The notes beneath the pieces were generated by a model. It had not been told where the DNA came from, ran no database searches, and saw only the letters and a list, made by a program, of their open reading frames with translations. From Candidatus Aminicenantota bacterium (GTDB lineage Bacteria > Acidobacteriota > Aminicenantia > Aminicenantales > Aminicenantaceae), in assembly GCA_016927475.1 (NCBI GenBank), contig JAFGMO010000007.1, positions 1-64,000 on the forward strand: a stretch of 64,000 bases of DNA, written 5' to 3'. Every line of letters starts with the position of its first letter. Position 1 is the first letter of the stretch. Positions 1-7,972 of the stretch are shown here, one piece after another. The position numbers and the translations under genes are program-made.

Positions 1-72
1 GACTCAAGACATAATCTTTGGATATATAACTACGGGGAAAATTAGCCCTGTGATCAAAGTCTGAAATTTGTG

Positions 73-744
73 TTATTGAACGCTCTTGAATTGTTCTTCA
101 CTTAAAGTCCTAATCAGATATTTTTTAAAAGCTTCATAAAAACCAATGATTTGTTTATGTCCTTTGCTGTTATTTTCTTCCAATTCTACTGCAATGACTT
201 CATCACGAAGGAAGCGGGTTCGCTTGGCTAATTCAGTAGCCAGAGAACGTGCGGTTTGTACTTTAAGTAAGGAAAAGGAAAAGAATAGTTTAAAGAGTTC
301 TGTGAATTTATTAATATTTTCGACTGGCGGTGTAGTTTGTAGTTTTATGGCAATCACAGGTCGCCCGATCATAGCCTGCGCAATTTGCTGTCCATTTCTG
401 TAAAGTCGAAATTCGTAGAAATTGGTTAAGATGACGTTTGGAAATGTTGAACAATAGCGTTCTAATTGTTCGCTACTCTCGATGTTATCAAGATTGATTA
501 CAGAAGGATCTTTTGCTTCAATATAACCCGTTATATGATTTCTTCCGTCCCATATGCGAAAATCGGGATTTCCAGCTTCGGTTTTTTTGGGAAGAATAGT
601 TACATCTATATTTTTAATATTTTGAACATCGGCAAATTGTTTAATTAAACTATCAAGATGTTTGTAATAGCTTTCTTCTCGTGCATCGCCATGTTTGGAT
701 GTGGCATTTAGATTTCGAAGATATTTTTCTAATATTTTTTTCAA
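73..744 (-). pseudogene. N-terminal fragment of a type ISP/IIG-like restriction-modification DNA methyltransferase
   Basis: KYLRNLNATSKHGDAREESYYKHLDSLIKQF...TEAGNPDFRIWDGRNHITGYIEAKDP resembles the N-terminal nuclease-like region of large N6-methylase RM proteins. The ORF stops after 223 aa (EEQFKSVQ*) where family members continue into the methylase domain. Confidence 0.55.
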
Positions 745-959
745 ATTCTATATTCCTTAAAACGATTATATATTTCTGAATAGTATCGGACAATTGAAAG
801 AGAAATATTCCTAGCCGAAATAAATTTTCTCCTTTTTCCCCTTTGTTTAGATTTTAACAATTTTCTTAAATTATATCGTTTATATCATATACAAGCTAAT
901 AAATATTTCATATATTTTTTTCCATTGATTTGGTCAATTATTAATATATAATATTTTTA

Positions 960-1292
960 GTGGGAAGACTAAGATATAAAGAAGCAATTGGAGATGTAGC
1001 AAAAAAAGGGAAACCGCCTATCGGCAAAAAACCTTCAAAAGCAGAGTTGCAAAAGCTTTATGTTGAAAACTCAAAATCCTTACGAGAAGTAGCAGATCAA
1101 CTTGGATGTACAAAAGATATGATAAATCGTGCTTTAAATGAATATGGAATAAAGAAGAGACCGAATATAAAAAGATCAAAGTTAAGGTCATATGATAAGT
1201 CATATTTGAAACAGGAAGTAGAGGAAAAGGGGATTACTAAGGTTGCCAAAGATTTTTCTGTAGATATTAGAACCCTAAAAAAATATATTTAG
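960..1292 (+). CDS. small HTH-domain protein (GTG start)
   Basis: 110 aa ORF with HTH-like segments (SLREVADQLGCTKDMINRALNEYGIKKR; GITKVAKDFSVDIRTLKKYI). No convincing RBS. Confidence 0.45.
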   Translation: MGRLRYKEAIGDVAKKGKPPIGKKPSKAELQKLYVENSKSLREVADQLGCTKDMINRALNEYGIKKRPNIKRSKLRSYDKSYLKQEVEEKGITKVAKDFSVDIRTLKKYI

Positions 1293-1400
1293 TATTAAAA
1301 AGAAATTGTAATTGTGTCGCATAAGAAACATTATGTCAACTGTTAATAAGCATTTAGAAACAATGCAATTGTAGACTTTTCCCTTTTTGTAAACTGAAGA

Positions 1401-1682
1401 TTAATATAATCTATCTTTAATTATGCAGATATACTTATCATATTTAAACTCACAATCAAGGAAGCTATCGAATTCTGAAACAGATAATTTCAATTGCTTT
1501 GCCATGAAGCTATATGTTCCTGGAGGGATATATTTTCTTCCCTTTGGGACTGTTATTCGAGCAATTTTTTTGCTATTCTTTTTTACCCATCCGGTAAATT
1601 CTTTTCCATCTCTAAAGGAAATATTTAATTTTTCTTCACACTTCTTTTTTACATCCAAGGTATTATAACTAGAATTCTTCAT
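1401..1682 (-). CDS. small HicA-like protein (putative toxin-fold)
   Basis: RITVPKGRKYIPPGTYSFMAKQLKLSVSEF resembles the HicA C-terminal pattern (TVPVHKG.....G.L..ILKQAGLS..EF). Located 6 nt after a HicB-like gene. Confidence 0.4.
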   Translation of the reverse strand: MKNSSYNTLDVKKKCEEKLNISFRDGKEFTGWVKKNSKKIARITVPKGRKYIPPGTYSFMAKQLKLSVSEFDSFLDCEFKYDKYICIIKDRLY

Positions 1683-1688
1683 GCATAA

Positions 1689-2084
1689 CTATTCAATAAT
1701 TTCTATAAGATATGACTTAAACTTCAACCACTCTTCACTAAAATCATTTTCTGATAATAATTCGTAATAGCAGGACTCAATTTCATGTTTTAAGTTCTCA
1801 ATGGCTTTAGTTGGAGAATCAGCAAATCCATATAGAGGCAAAGTTATGCTTTTCGCTATAAACCCATCGCCATCATTCTCAATTGTAATATCAATTTCTT
1901 TTTTCAAGCTTTTTGAAATGAGAGAATCAATTTTTTTTGTAGCTTTTAGTTCTTCTGTAGAGGTAGTAGGTAACCTAATAATAATTTTATCATCTTCCTC
2001 GGTCGAAGTTTGATGTACATCTAAGAGCATATCATCAAAGGGGAATGGATCCTCATATATTTTATTTAGCGATTGATTAAACAC
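1689..2084 (-). CDS. HicB-like fold protein (putative antitoxin)
   Basis: IDITIENDGDGFIAKSITLPLYGFADSPTKAIENLKHEIESCYYEL resembles the HicB core (DGYVA..PELPGC...G.T.EEAL.N..EAI). Start overlaps the upstream stop. Confidence 0.45.
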   Translation of the reverse strand: MFNQSLNKIYEDPFPFDDMLLDVHQTSTEEDDKIIIRLPTTSTEELKATKKIDSLISKSLKKEIDITIENDGDGFIAKSITLPLYGFADSPTKAIENLKHEIESCYYELLSENDFSEEWLKFKSYLIEIIE

Positions 2085-2437
2085 TATTCTCTCTCTTCCT
2101 TCAAATTTTGTTTTGACAATTCTTCTAAGGCAACGATGTGTTTACCTAACCATTTATGTATTCTTTTTGCACTTTCTAAGGATAAAATAACACCATTTTG
2201 TACAAACCTAACAGTACTTTCTTTTAAATCTTCAGGTTTTCTTTCGATCTCATCTCCTACTTTTCCATTTTCATCAATTTCAAAAGCCTGGGAAATAGGC
2301 AAACCATGACGTTCAAGGTAGAAATTTATTATAATTTCTCCTTTCAAATTTATACCCCCAATTGCACCATTAACATAAATTGGATTATAACATTTATCAA
2401 AAATATACTTAAACTTAATTCTGTCTCTATCACTCAT
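2084..2437 (-). CDS. DUF3467-like small protein
   Basis: 117 aa; RFVQNGVILSLESAKRIHKWLGKHIVALEE resembles the DUF3467 C-terminal pattern. RBS AGGAAAG upstream; first gene of a three-gene operon. Confidence 0.35.
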   Translation of the reverse strand: MSDRDRIKFKYIFDKCYNPIYVNGAIGGINLKGEIIINFYLERHGLPISQAFEIDENGKVGDEIERKPEDLKESTVRFVQNGVILSLESAKRIHKWLGKHIVALEELSKQNLKEERE

Positions 2438-2570
2438 TTTCTTTCCTTTTCGGTAGGTTCAACTAGTTAGATGATATATTTTTGACGATATAAAATCAAT
2501 ATATGATATGGAAATTTTATTGCCAAAATTTTGAATAGACAATTGCTTTTATAATATTTCCTATAATAAT

Positions 2571-3730
2571 CCGGAATTTTTACACACTATAAAAGCGACA
2601 AATACTGAACAACCCCTAATTTTGAGACACCAAAAAAAGTGGATTTTCCGGAATTTTGTAACACAAAAAGGAAACCGATAAAAAAAATTTATTGTAAATA
2701 ACAATAAAAAACAATGATTTTTTGTTGTCTATGGGAAACTAGGATCTCCTGCAAAATGCAGGATAAATGCAGGACAAAAGTTAAAAGACATGGATTTTTT
2801 TTTTATAAAATATGGATTGTTGGAATTCCTTTAATTCCGGAGTTTTTGGAGTCCATAAAAAGGAAAAACCATTGAACTTTATCTTGGAAAAAATGTTAGC
2901 TGTTCAGTTAAAAAAACTAAAAAAAACTACAAGATTTAGTTGAGTACTATTATTATTTTTCGGTTAAAAAAACCAAAAATAACCGAAATTTGGGATAGGA
3001 TGTCATTAAGCAATCCAATCAAATTAAACAAAGAGATTGAATATTTCCCTTACAATCCGCAATTTCGTCACACGATAAAGGGTATTTATTATGATTAGCC
3101 CGGAATTTTTGCACACGATAAAAAGGAATCAATTCAGCAATATCCCGAATTATGCAACACTAAAAAAGGGATGTCCTGTAAAAACAGGGAAAAAACAGGA
3201 CTTCTTTTACTTCCGATAGAAAATAGAACCACCTGTAAATAACAGGCAAAATACAGGTCAAATGTCTAGAAACAGTTGGTTCCATAGTTAAAAAATGCCT
3301 AGAAAAACAAATTTGATTCCTGAGTTTTTAGCCACCATAAAAAAGGACTAAATTGCTTAAAAAAAGCATTAAAAAAGCAAAAAGTAAGATAAGTTGTCTC
3401 ACTGAACTATCGAATCAGATTAAAAAAAGGATCTGATTATTTCCCTCACTTCCCGGAATTTTGGGACACCCTAAAAAAGAGGGAAATTCATGATTACCCG
3501 GAATTTCGTTACACGATAAAGAAAGTAATAATCTATAATTACCCCGAATTTTGCAACGCCATAAAAAGGGATACCCTGTAAAAAACAGGGAAAAAACAGG
3601 ATTTCTTTCTCTTTCGACAGAAAATAGAACGTCCTGTAATAACAGGTTAAGAACAGGTCAAAAGCATGAAAAGAGATTTATATGTTTGTTTGAATGCGAC
3701 TATTCCGGAATTTTAAGACACCATAAAAAA
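2571..3730. repeat. Array of ~12 'A' elements: conserved loop GGAATTTTGnnACACCATAAAAA, usually flanked by complementary variable arms
   Basis: Copies read at ~2571, 2613, 2646, 2835, 3055, 3097, 3142, 3317, 3451, 3496, 3541 and 3703. Arm pairs include TTTCC/GGAAA (2646), TGATT/AATCA (3097), ATCCC/GGGAT (3142), ATTTCCCTC/GAGGGAAAT (~3439-3487) and ATTAC/GTAAT (3496). Confidence 0.85.
2691..3662. repeat. Array of ~10 'B' elements: X - A-rich - X' - A-rich - X' (one arm, two complementary copies)
   Basis: Examples: ATTGT-AAATA-ACAAT-AAAAA-ACAAT (2691); TCCTGC-AAAAT-GCAGGA-TAAAT-GCAGGA (2747); CGGTTA-AAAAA-AACC-AAAAA-TAACCG (2961); GTCCTGT-AAAA-ACAGG-GAAAAA-ACAGGAC (3173); ACCTGT-AAATA-ACAGG-CAAAAT-ACAGGT (3231); TTGCTT..AGCA..AAGCAA (3353); CCCTGT-AAAAA-ACAGGG-AAAAA-ACAGG (3573); TCCTGT-AATA-ACAGG-TTAAGA-ACAGG (3632). 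Confidence 0.85.
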
Positions 3731-3749
3731 ATATTGATGTTATTTTTTA

Positions 3750-4820
3750 TTAATTTTTTTCCTTAAGCCTATTCATAAATTTATAGTAAGTGTACCTTAT
3801 ATTTCTGTCTGTTTTAAAGCGATCATTTGGATTTTTTTTATTCCATTCTTTCAATACTTTTTGCCAAAATTTCATTTTGTCACTTTTTGGATCTCCCCCA
3901 AGCCTACCAACAAGAAGATAAAGTTCCATATGTTTTTTTGATAGATCTTTTTCCCCCTTTCTCCCAAATGCAGACTTAATTTTGAAAAACAATTCATTAA
4001 TTTCTTCCTTTTTAAGTGGCCGTTCGAATGATATATTCACTCTCTTTTTTATATTTAATTTTCCAAAAGAAATATTTGTCTGAATATTGTACTTTAAAGA
4101 AATTGGTTTGATACCAGTAAAAACATAAAGGATAAGAGACAATTGAGTGAATCCGGTTTCTTTTGATAATATTCTTGTTTCTTCCTCCAGGTCAGCAAGC
4201 TTTGTTCTCGGAAATATTGAAATTTTTTCAATATCTCCTGTCCATTTATTAATAATCTTAAGAGGGATAGGCAAGAGACGGAAATTCTCAATTTTATTAG
4301 AAAAATGCCGTCCTGTTAGTTGAAAAAGCTTATTATTTTTTTCTTCAATTTCCTTCTGTATCTTTTCTATAATCTCCTCATTATCATTCCATTTTGTTCT
4401 GAATATATCACCTTCTTTGTTTGCCTCGGCTTTTATCCATTTTATGGCACTATCGGGATCTTCAAAAAAGGGGGGAGTTTCGCTTGAAAAAAGTTCTTTC
4501 CTTAGATTATTGATATAAGGATTAATCTTTTTTAGCAGTTCATTAGATAAAATTACTGTCTCAGGAATTAGTTTAGTTAAATCATGATTTTGAGGATTTT
4601 GTGCTAAATGATTTGCAACTTTCTCGATAATTTCTATAGATGAATCAACCTTATTCTCTTTTATTTTTCCATCTTCACCGCAAACAATATTAAAAGCCTC
4701 CTCAACAAAGGGCTTTAAATCTTTTCTAAAACTTTCCTTTAGAATTTCAATCTGTCGATTTCTATCATTTAGATATATGTATTTAAATATTTCTGTCATT
4801 TCGTTGCACCGTTTTGACAA
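3750..4820 (-). CDS. hypothetical protein, element-encoded, next to the repeat array
   Basis: 356 aa ORF. C-terminal KDLSKKHMELYLLVGRLGGDPKSDKMKFWQKVLKEWNKKNPNDRFKTDRNIRYTYYKFMNRL looks phage/element-like. Its 3' end abuts the array. Confidence 0.7.
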   Translation of the reverse strand: MSKRCNEMTEIFKYIYLNDRNRQIEILKESFRKDLKPFVEEAFNIVCGEDGKIKENKVDSSIEIIEKVANHLAQNPQNHDLTKLIPETVILSNELLKKINPYINNLRKELFSSETPPFFEDPDSAIKWIKAEANKEGDIFRTKWNDNEEIIEKIQKEIEEKNNKLFQLTGRHFSNKIENFRLLPIPLKIINKWTGDIEKISIFPRTKLADLEEETRILSKETGFTQLSLILYVFTGIKPISLKYNIQTNISFGKLNIKKRVNISFERPLKKEEINELFFKIKSAFGRKGEKDLSKKHMELYLLVGRLGGDPKSDKMKFWQKVLKEWNKKNPNDRFKTDRNIRYTYYKFMNRLKEKN

Positions 4821-4842
4821 TTAAATTTTGCACTTCTATTCT
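4814..4842 (+). promoter_or_regulatory. sigma70-type promoter for the XRE-family gene
   Basis: TTGACA (4814-4819), 17-nt spacer, TATTCT (4837-4842), in the intergenic space between divergent genes. Confidence 0.55.
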
Positions 4843-4877
4843 AACACTAATGACAATAATTTTACTAGGAGAAAAAA

Positions 4878-5078
4878 ATGACCAACAAATTAAAAGAAAA
4901 AAGAAAGGAAATGAAACTCCGGATGATCGATGTTGCTTTAAAAACCGGGGTTGGAGTTTCCACAATCTGGCTCATTGAGAATGGATATTCTGAGAGAATT
5001 TCCAAAGAGACAAAGCAAAAAATTGCGGCCGGATTGAATACGACGGTTGAGGAACTTTTTAATTATGAGGAGAAATAA
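4878..5078 (+). CDS. XRE-family HTH transcriptional regulator
   Basis: KRKEMKLRMIDVALKTGVGVSTIWLIENGYSERISKETKQKIAAGLNTTVEELF; classic HTH_3 pattern, RBS aggag. Confidence 0.85.
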   Translation: MTNKLKEKRKEMKLRMIDVALKTGVGVSTIWLIENGYSERISKETKQKIAAGLNTTVEELFNYEEK

Positions 5079-5079
5079 A

Positions 5080-5307
5080 ATGAACAAATCGCAAGCCATA
5101 AGAAAAAAATGTCTGGAGTGTGCTGGAGGCAGCCCAAAGGAAGTTACCCTATGTCCCTGCATCAATTGCACTCTTTGGCCCTATAGGTTCGGTCACTCAA
5201 TGAAAGATAAGCGATACGAAGAAAGAATGGATAAGGCAAAACATAAATATCCGGATGAATTCCAGGAAGTACAAAGGCTGATCTCAGAGCAACAGAATAA
5301 TGGCTGA
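5080..5307 (+). CDS. phage-type small Cys-rich protein
   Basis: KKCLECAGGSPKEVTLCPCINCTLWPYRFG; CxxC...LCPxxxCxLWPYR pattern common in phage/element proteins. ATG at 5080 with RBS gaggagaa. Confidence 0.7.
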   Translation: MNKSQAIRKKCLECAGGSPKEVTLCPCINCTLWPYRFGHSMKDKRYEERMDKAKHKYPDEFQEVQRLISEQQNNG

Positions 5308-5455
5308 TCTTTTTCGAATATGTGCAAATACGTGCATTTTCTCTGAAAAATAGCTTGAACATGAATAATGACATTTCAAAGGTTTTTACTGAAAAAATGT
5401 TACATATTTGTATTAAACAGCAAGTCTCAATTTGTGAAAGTGAAAGGAAAACTAA

Positions 5456-5638
5456 ATGAATCAAAAGAAACATCAAAAATACGATTTTGGAAAACCCAAA
5501 CGAATATCTATTTATATATATCCAGCTCAACTACAAATAATAGAAAGCATATGCAAAAAGAGAAATAAGACAAAACGAATGATATTTTTTGAGGCTATCC
5601 AAAATTATATTGGAACTTATTTCAAAGGAGATGTTTAA
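5456..5638 (+). CDS. ribbon-helix-helix-like small protein
   Basis: KPKRISIYIYPAQLQIIESICKKRNKTKRMIFFEAIQNYI; RHH-like beta strand plus two helices. Stop overlaps the next start (TAATG). Confidence 0.55.
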   Translation: MNQKKHQKYDFGKPKRISIYIYPAQLQIIESICKKRNKTKRMIFFEAIQNYIGTYFKGDV

Positions 5639-6453
5639 TGAGCGATGAAAAAAAGAAAGGAAGAAGGCCAGACACCAGGTTTTGGATGTACGCCGAAAAC
5701 TGGCTTTTTGGTTCAACGAGATCTGAGCTGACTAATGAAGAAAGGGGCATATTTGTTGATTTTCTCAGTTTGGCGTCAATGCAAGGTGGTTGCATTGAAG
5801 TTTTTTCAAGAGGCCAATTGGCAGCACAGCTTCTTATCAGCCTTGAATTACTAGATAGGTGTATTGATAAGTTTATAAAAACAGAAAAAATCAAACGAAG
5901 TTACAAAAAAAGAGAAAAAAAAGAAATTTTTTGCATCAAAAAATGGGAACTTTTCCAGCCTGAATATTTATGGAAGAATCCCAGTAAATCAACAAGAAAA
6001 CATAGCAACGGAAAAGGACAAAAAAATGATGCGCATGTCGACAATATAAGAGAGGAGAGGAAAGAAGAAAAAAACACAAAAAAGGAAAATGGAGAAGTCG
6101 ATCCGATTCCTGTTCCTTCTGTTGATAATTCTCCACTCCATCCCCCTTCAAAAACAAAACAAAGATTTCTTTTATCTCTTAGTGAATTTAACGGTTATCC
6201 CTTTAATCATGAAGAAGATTCAAAGCTTTTCGATTTTTCCTATGAAAAATTTCCAAACATAGACTTGATAAAACAAACAGAAAAGAAAATTGAGTGGTGG
6301 AGAACAAATCCAGGGGTTTTGAAGAACAATCCAAGAAAACAGCTTTTTAACTTTTTCGAAAAAGAATATGAATTTCAGACAAAAGGTAAATTCAATAATT
6401 ATTCCGATGATGGCGAGGAATATGCAAATAAATTAGAGGCGGATATGCTCTAA
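5638..6453 (+). CDS. phage replisome organizer/DnaD-like N-terminal domain protein (putative)
   Basis: RFWMYAENWLFGSTRSELTNEERGIFVDFLSLASMQGGCIEV... resembles phage replication-organizer winged-helix N-termini. Translationally coupled to the RHH gene. Confidence 0.5.
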   Translation: MSDEKKKGRRPDTRFWMYAENWLFGSTRSELTNEERGIFVDFLSLASMQGGCIEVFSRGQLAAQLLISLELLDRCIDKFIKTEKIKRSYKKREKKEIFCIKKWELFQPEYLWKNPSKSTRKHSNGKGQKNDAHVDNIREERKEEKNTKKENGEVDPIPVPSVDNSPLHPPSKTKQRFLLSLSEFNGYPFNHEEDSKLFDFSYEKFPNIDLIKQTEKKIEWWRTNPGVLKNNPRKQLFNFFEKEYEFQTKGKFNNYSDDGEEYANKLEADML

Positions 6454-6532
6454 TGAAAAGAAGCCTTTTATTAGATTTATTAAAAGAAATAAAGATGTAA
6501 ACCTTAGGATTCTAAACGTATTAGGTGTAAAA

Positions 6533-7951
6533 GTGAATCAATCACTCCTCACAGTGAAAGAACTCAGTTCTTTTCTTCACGTGCATCCTAATACAGTCTA
6601 TAAGTGGACGGATGAAAAGAAGATCCCTTTTATCAAAATAAACGGTCTTGTCCGGTTTAAAGAGAAACAGATTGAAGACTGGCAAGACCGGAATGAGTCA
6701 CAAGTTTATAAAAGCCCTTCCTTTCTCCCTAATCTCATGATTTCCCTTCCTGAATTTGATAAAATGCTCCTGAAAGGAAGGAGCGCTTTGAGTAAAAATT
6801 CAAAGCGCTGGAATTATGGTTTTGGGTCTGTTTACACAAGAAAGACAAAACAGGGAAAAGTACGCTGGTACATCGACTATCGAAACGAAAACGGAGAACG
6901 GGTTCAAAAAGTCGTTAAGAATGCACAAACAAGGGATCATGCCGTGATTGAACTTCGGGAAAAAATCGCTGAATGTTTCATGAAGGATCATCCATCTCAG
7001 CAAAAAACAAAAAAAGTGAAATTTTCAAAGTTCGCCGAAATGTACATCGAGGATTATGCAAAAGTGAACAAGGCAAGCTGGAAAGATGATGAGTACAGAA
7101 TTTCAAAGTTCGCTGAATTTTTCGGGGATATTTACCTTGATGAACTCCCGCCGGTTGCCATCGAAAAGTTCAAAATGGAAAGGTTGAAACAGGGAGCAGA
7201 AAAATCCACAGTGAACCGTTATCTTACCATCCTTAAGAGAATGTACAACGTTGCCATCGAGTGGGGTTATACGAAAGGAAATCCGGTAAATGCTGTAAAG
7301 TCCTTTCCTAAAGCAGATAAGCTTAAGGAAAGGATATTACCCCAAGATGAAGAAGAACGCCTCTTAGAAGCCGCCTCAGCGCATTTAAAGCCGATTATCA
7401 TCATGGCCCTTAATACGGGAATGCGGAGGGGAGAAATCCTTAACCTGAAATGGAACGATGTAAATCTTGAGGCAAAAGAGATAAAGCTGGTTAAAACAAA
7501 AAGCGGAAGATCAAGAATCGTTGACATCAACTCGGTACTTTTAAAAGAACTCTCCGGCCTGTTAAAAACAGGCAAAAAACAGGACTTTGTCTTTCTTAAT
7601 CCCAAAACCGGAAAGCCCTACAATAAGCTTCAAACTTCCTTTGATGGAGCTTGCAGGAGGGCGGATATTAAGGGATTACGTTTCCATGATCTAAGGCATA
7701 CGTTTGCCAGTCGCCTTGTTGGAAAGGGAGTGGACCTCATCAAGATCAAAGAAATCTTAGGTCACAGCACGGTCAAGATCACAGAACGTTACACTCATTC
7801 GGACCGGAAAGAAAAGAAAAAAGCCGTTGAGCTGCTGTGTAAAAAACCGGACAAACCGGCTGAAATCCAGGAAAATCTGTTACATATCTGTGACACCAAG
7901 AGGAACAAGAAAAATGAGACCGCTGTATCTCCTTTTTTTACAGTGAATTAG
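6533..7951 (+). CDS. tyrosine recombinase (integrase) with N-terminal excisionase-family HTH domain
   Basis: N-term LLTVKELSSFLHVHPNTVYKWTDEKKIPFIKINGLVRFKEKQIEDW (HTH_17). C-term ALNTGMRRGEILNLKWNDV... GLRFHDLRHTFASRLVGKGVDLIKIKEILGHSTVKITERYTH (R...HxxR...H...Y catalytic set). GTG start. Confidence 0.93.
   Translation: MNQSLLTVKELSSFLHVHPNTVYKWTDEKKIPFIKINGLVRFKEKQIEDWQDRNESQVYKSPSFLPNLMISLPEFDKMLLKGRSALSKNSKRWNYGFGSVYTRKTKQGKVRWYIDYRNENGERVQKVVKNAQTRDHAVIELREKIAECFMKDHPSQQKTKKVKFSKFAEMYIEDYAKVNKASWKDDEYRISKFAEFFGDIYLDELPPVAIEKFKMERLKQGAEKSTVNRYLTILKRMYNVAIEWGYTKGNPVNAVKSFPKADKLKERILPQDEEERLLEAASAHLKPIIIMALNTGMRRGEILNLKWNDVNLEAKEIKLVKTKSGRSRIVDINSVLLKELSGLLKTGKKQDFVFLNPKTGKPYNKLQTSFDGACRRADIKGLRFHDLRHTFASRLVGKGVDLIKIKEILGHSTVKITERYTHSDRKEKKKAVELLCKKPDKPAEIQENLLHICDTKRNKKNETAVSPFFTVN
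7558..7585. repeat. B-type repeat unit inside the integrase CDS
   Basis: GCCTGT-TAAAA-ACAGGC-AAAAA-ACAGGACTTT; near-identical to the array copies at 3173 and 3573. Confidence 0.7.
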
Positions 7952-7972
7952 ATGAAGGAAAAATCCCTTAAG

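Noticed and set aside
2571-3730. CRISPR array
   Set aside because: Repeats are degenerate, irregularly spaced and interleaved with a second motif. There are no uniform spacers and no cas genes.
2571-3730. Insertion-sequence terminal repeats (GGAATTTTGnnACACC resembles motifs at some IS21-like ends)
   Set aside because: No transposase (istA/istB) in or near the region; copies are too many and have variable paired arms. A distant origin cannot be excluded without an ISfinder search.
2571-3730. Integron attC array
   Set aside because: No attC R/L core sites (GTTRRRY), no cassette ORFs, and the nearby recombinase is a phage-type integrase rather than IntI.
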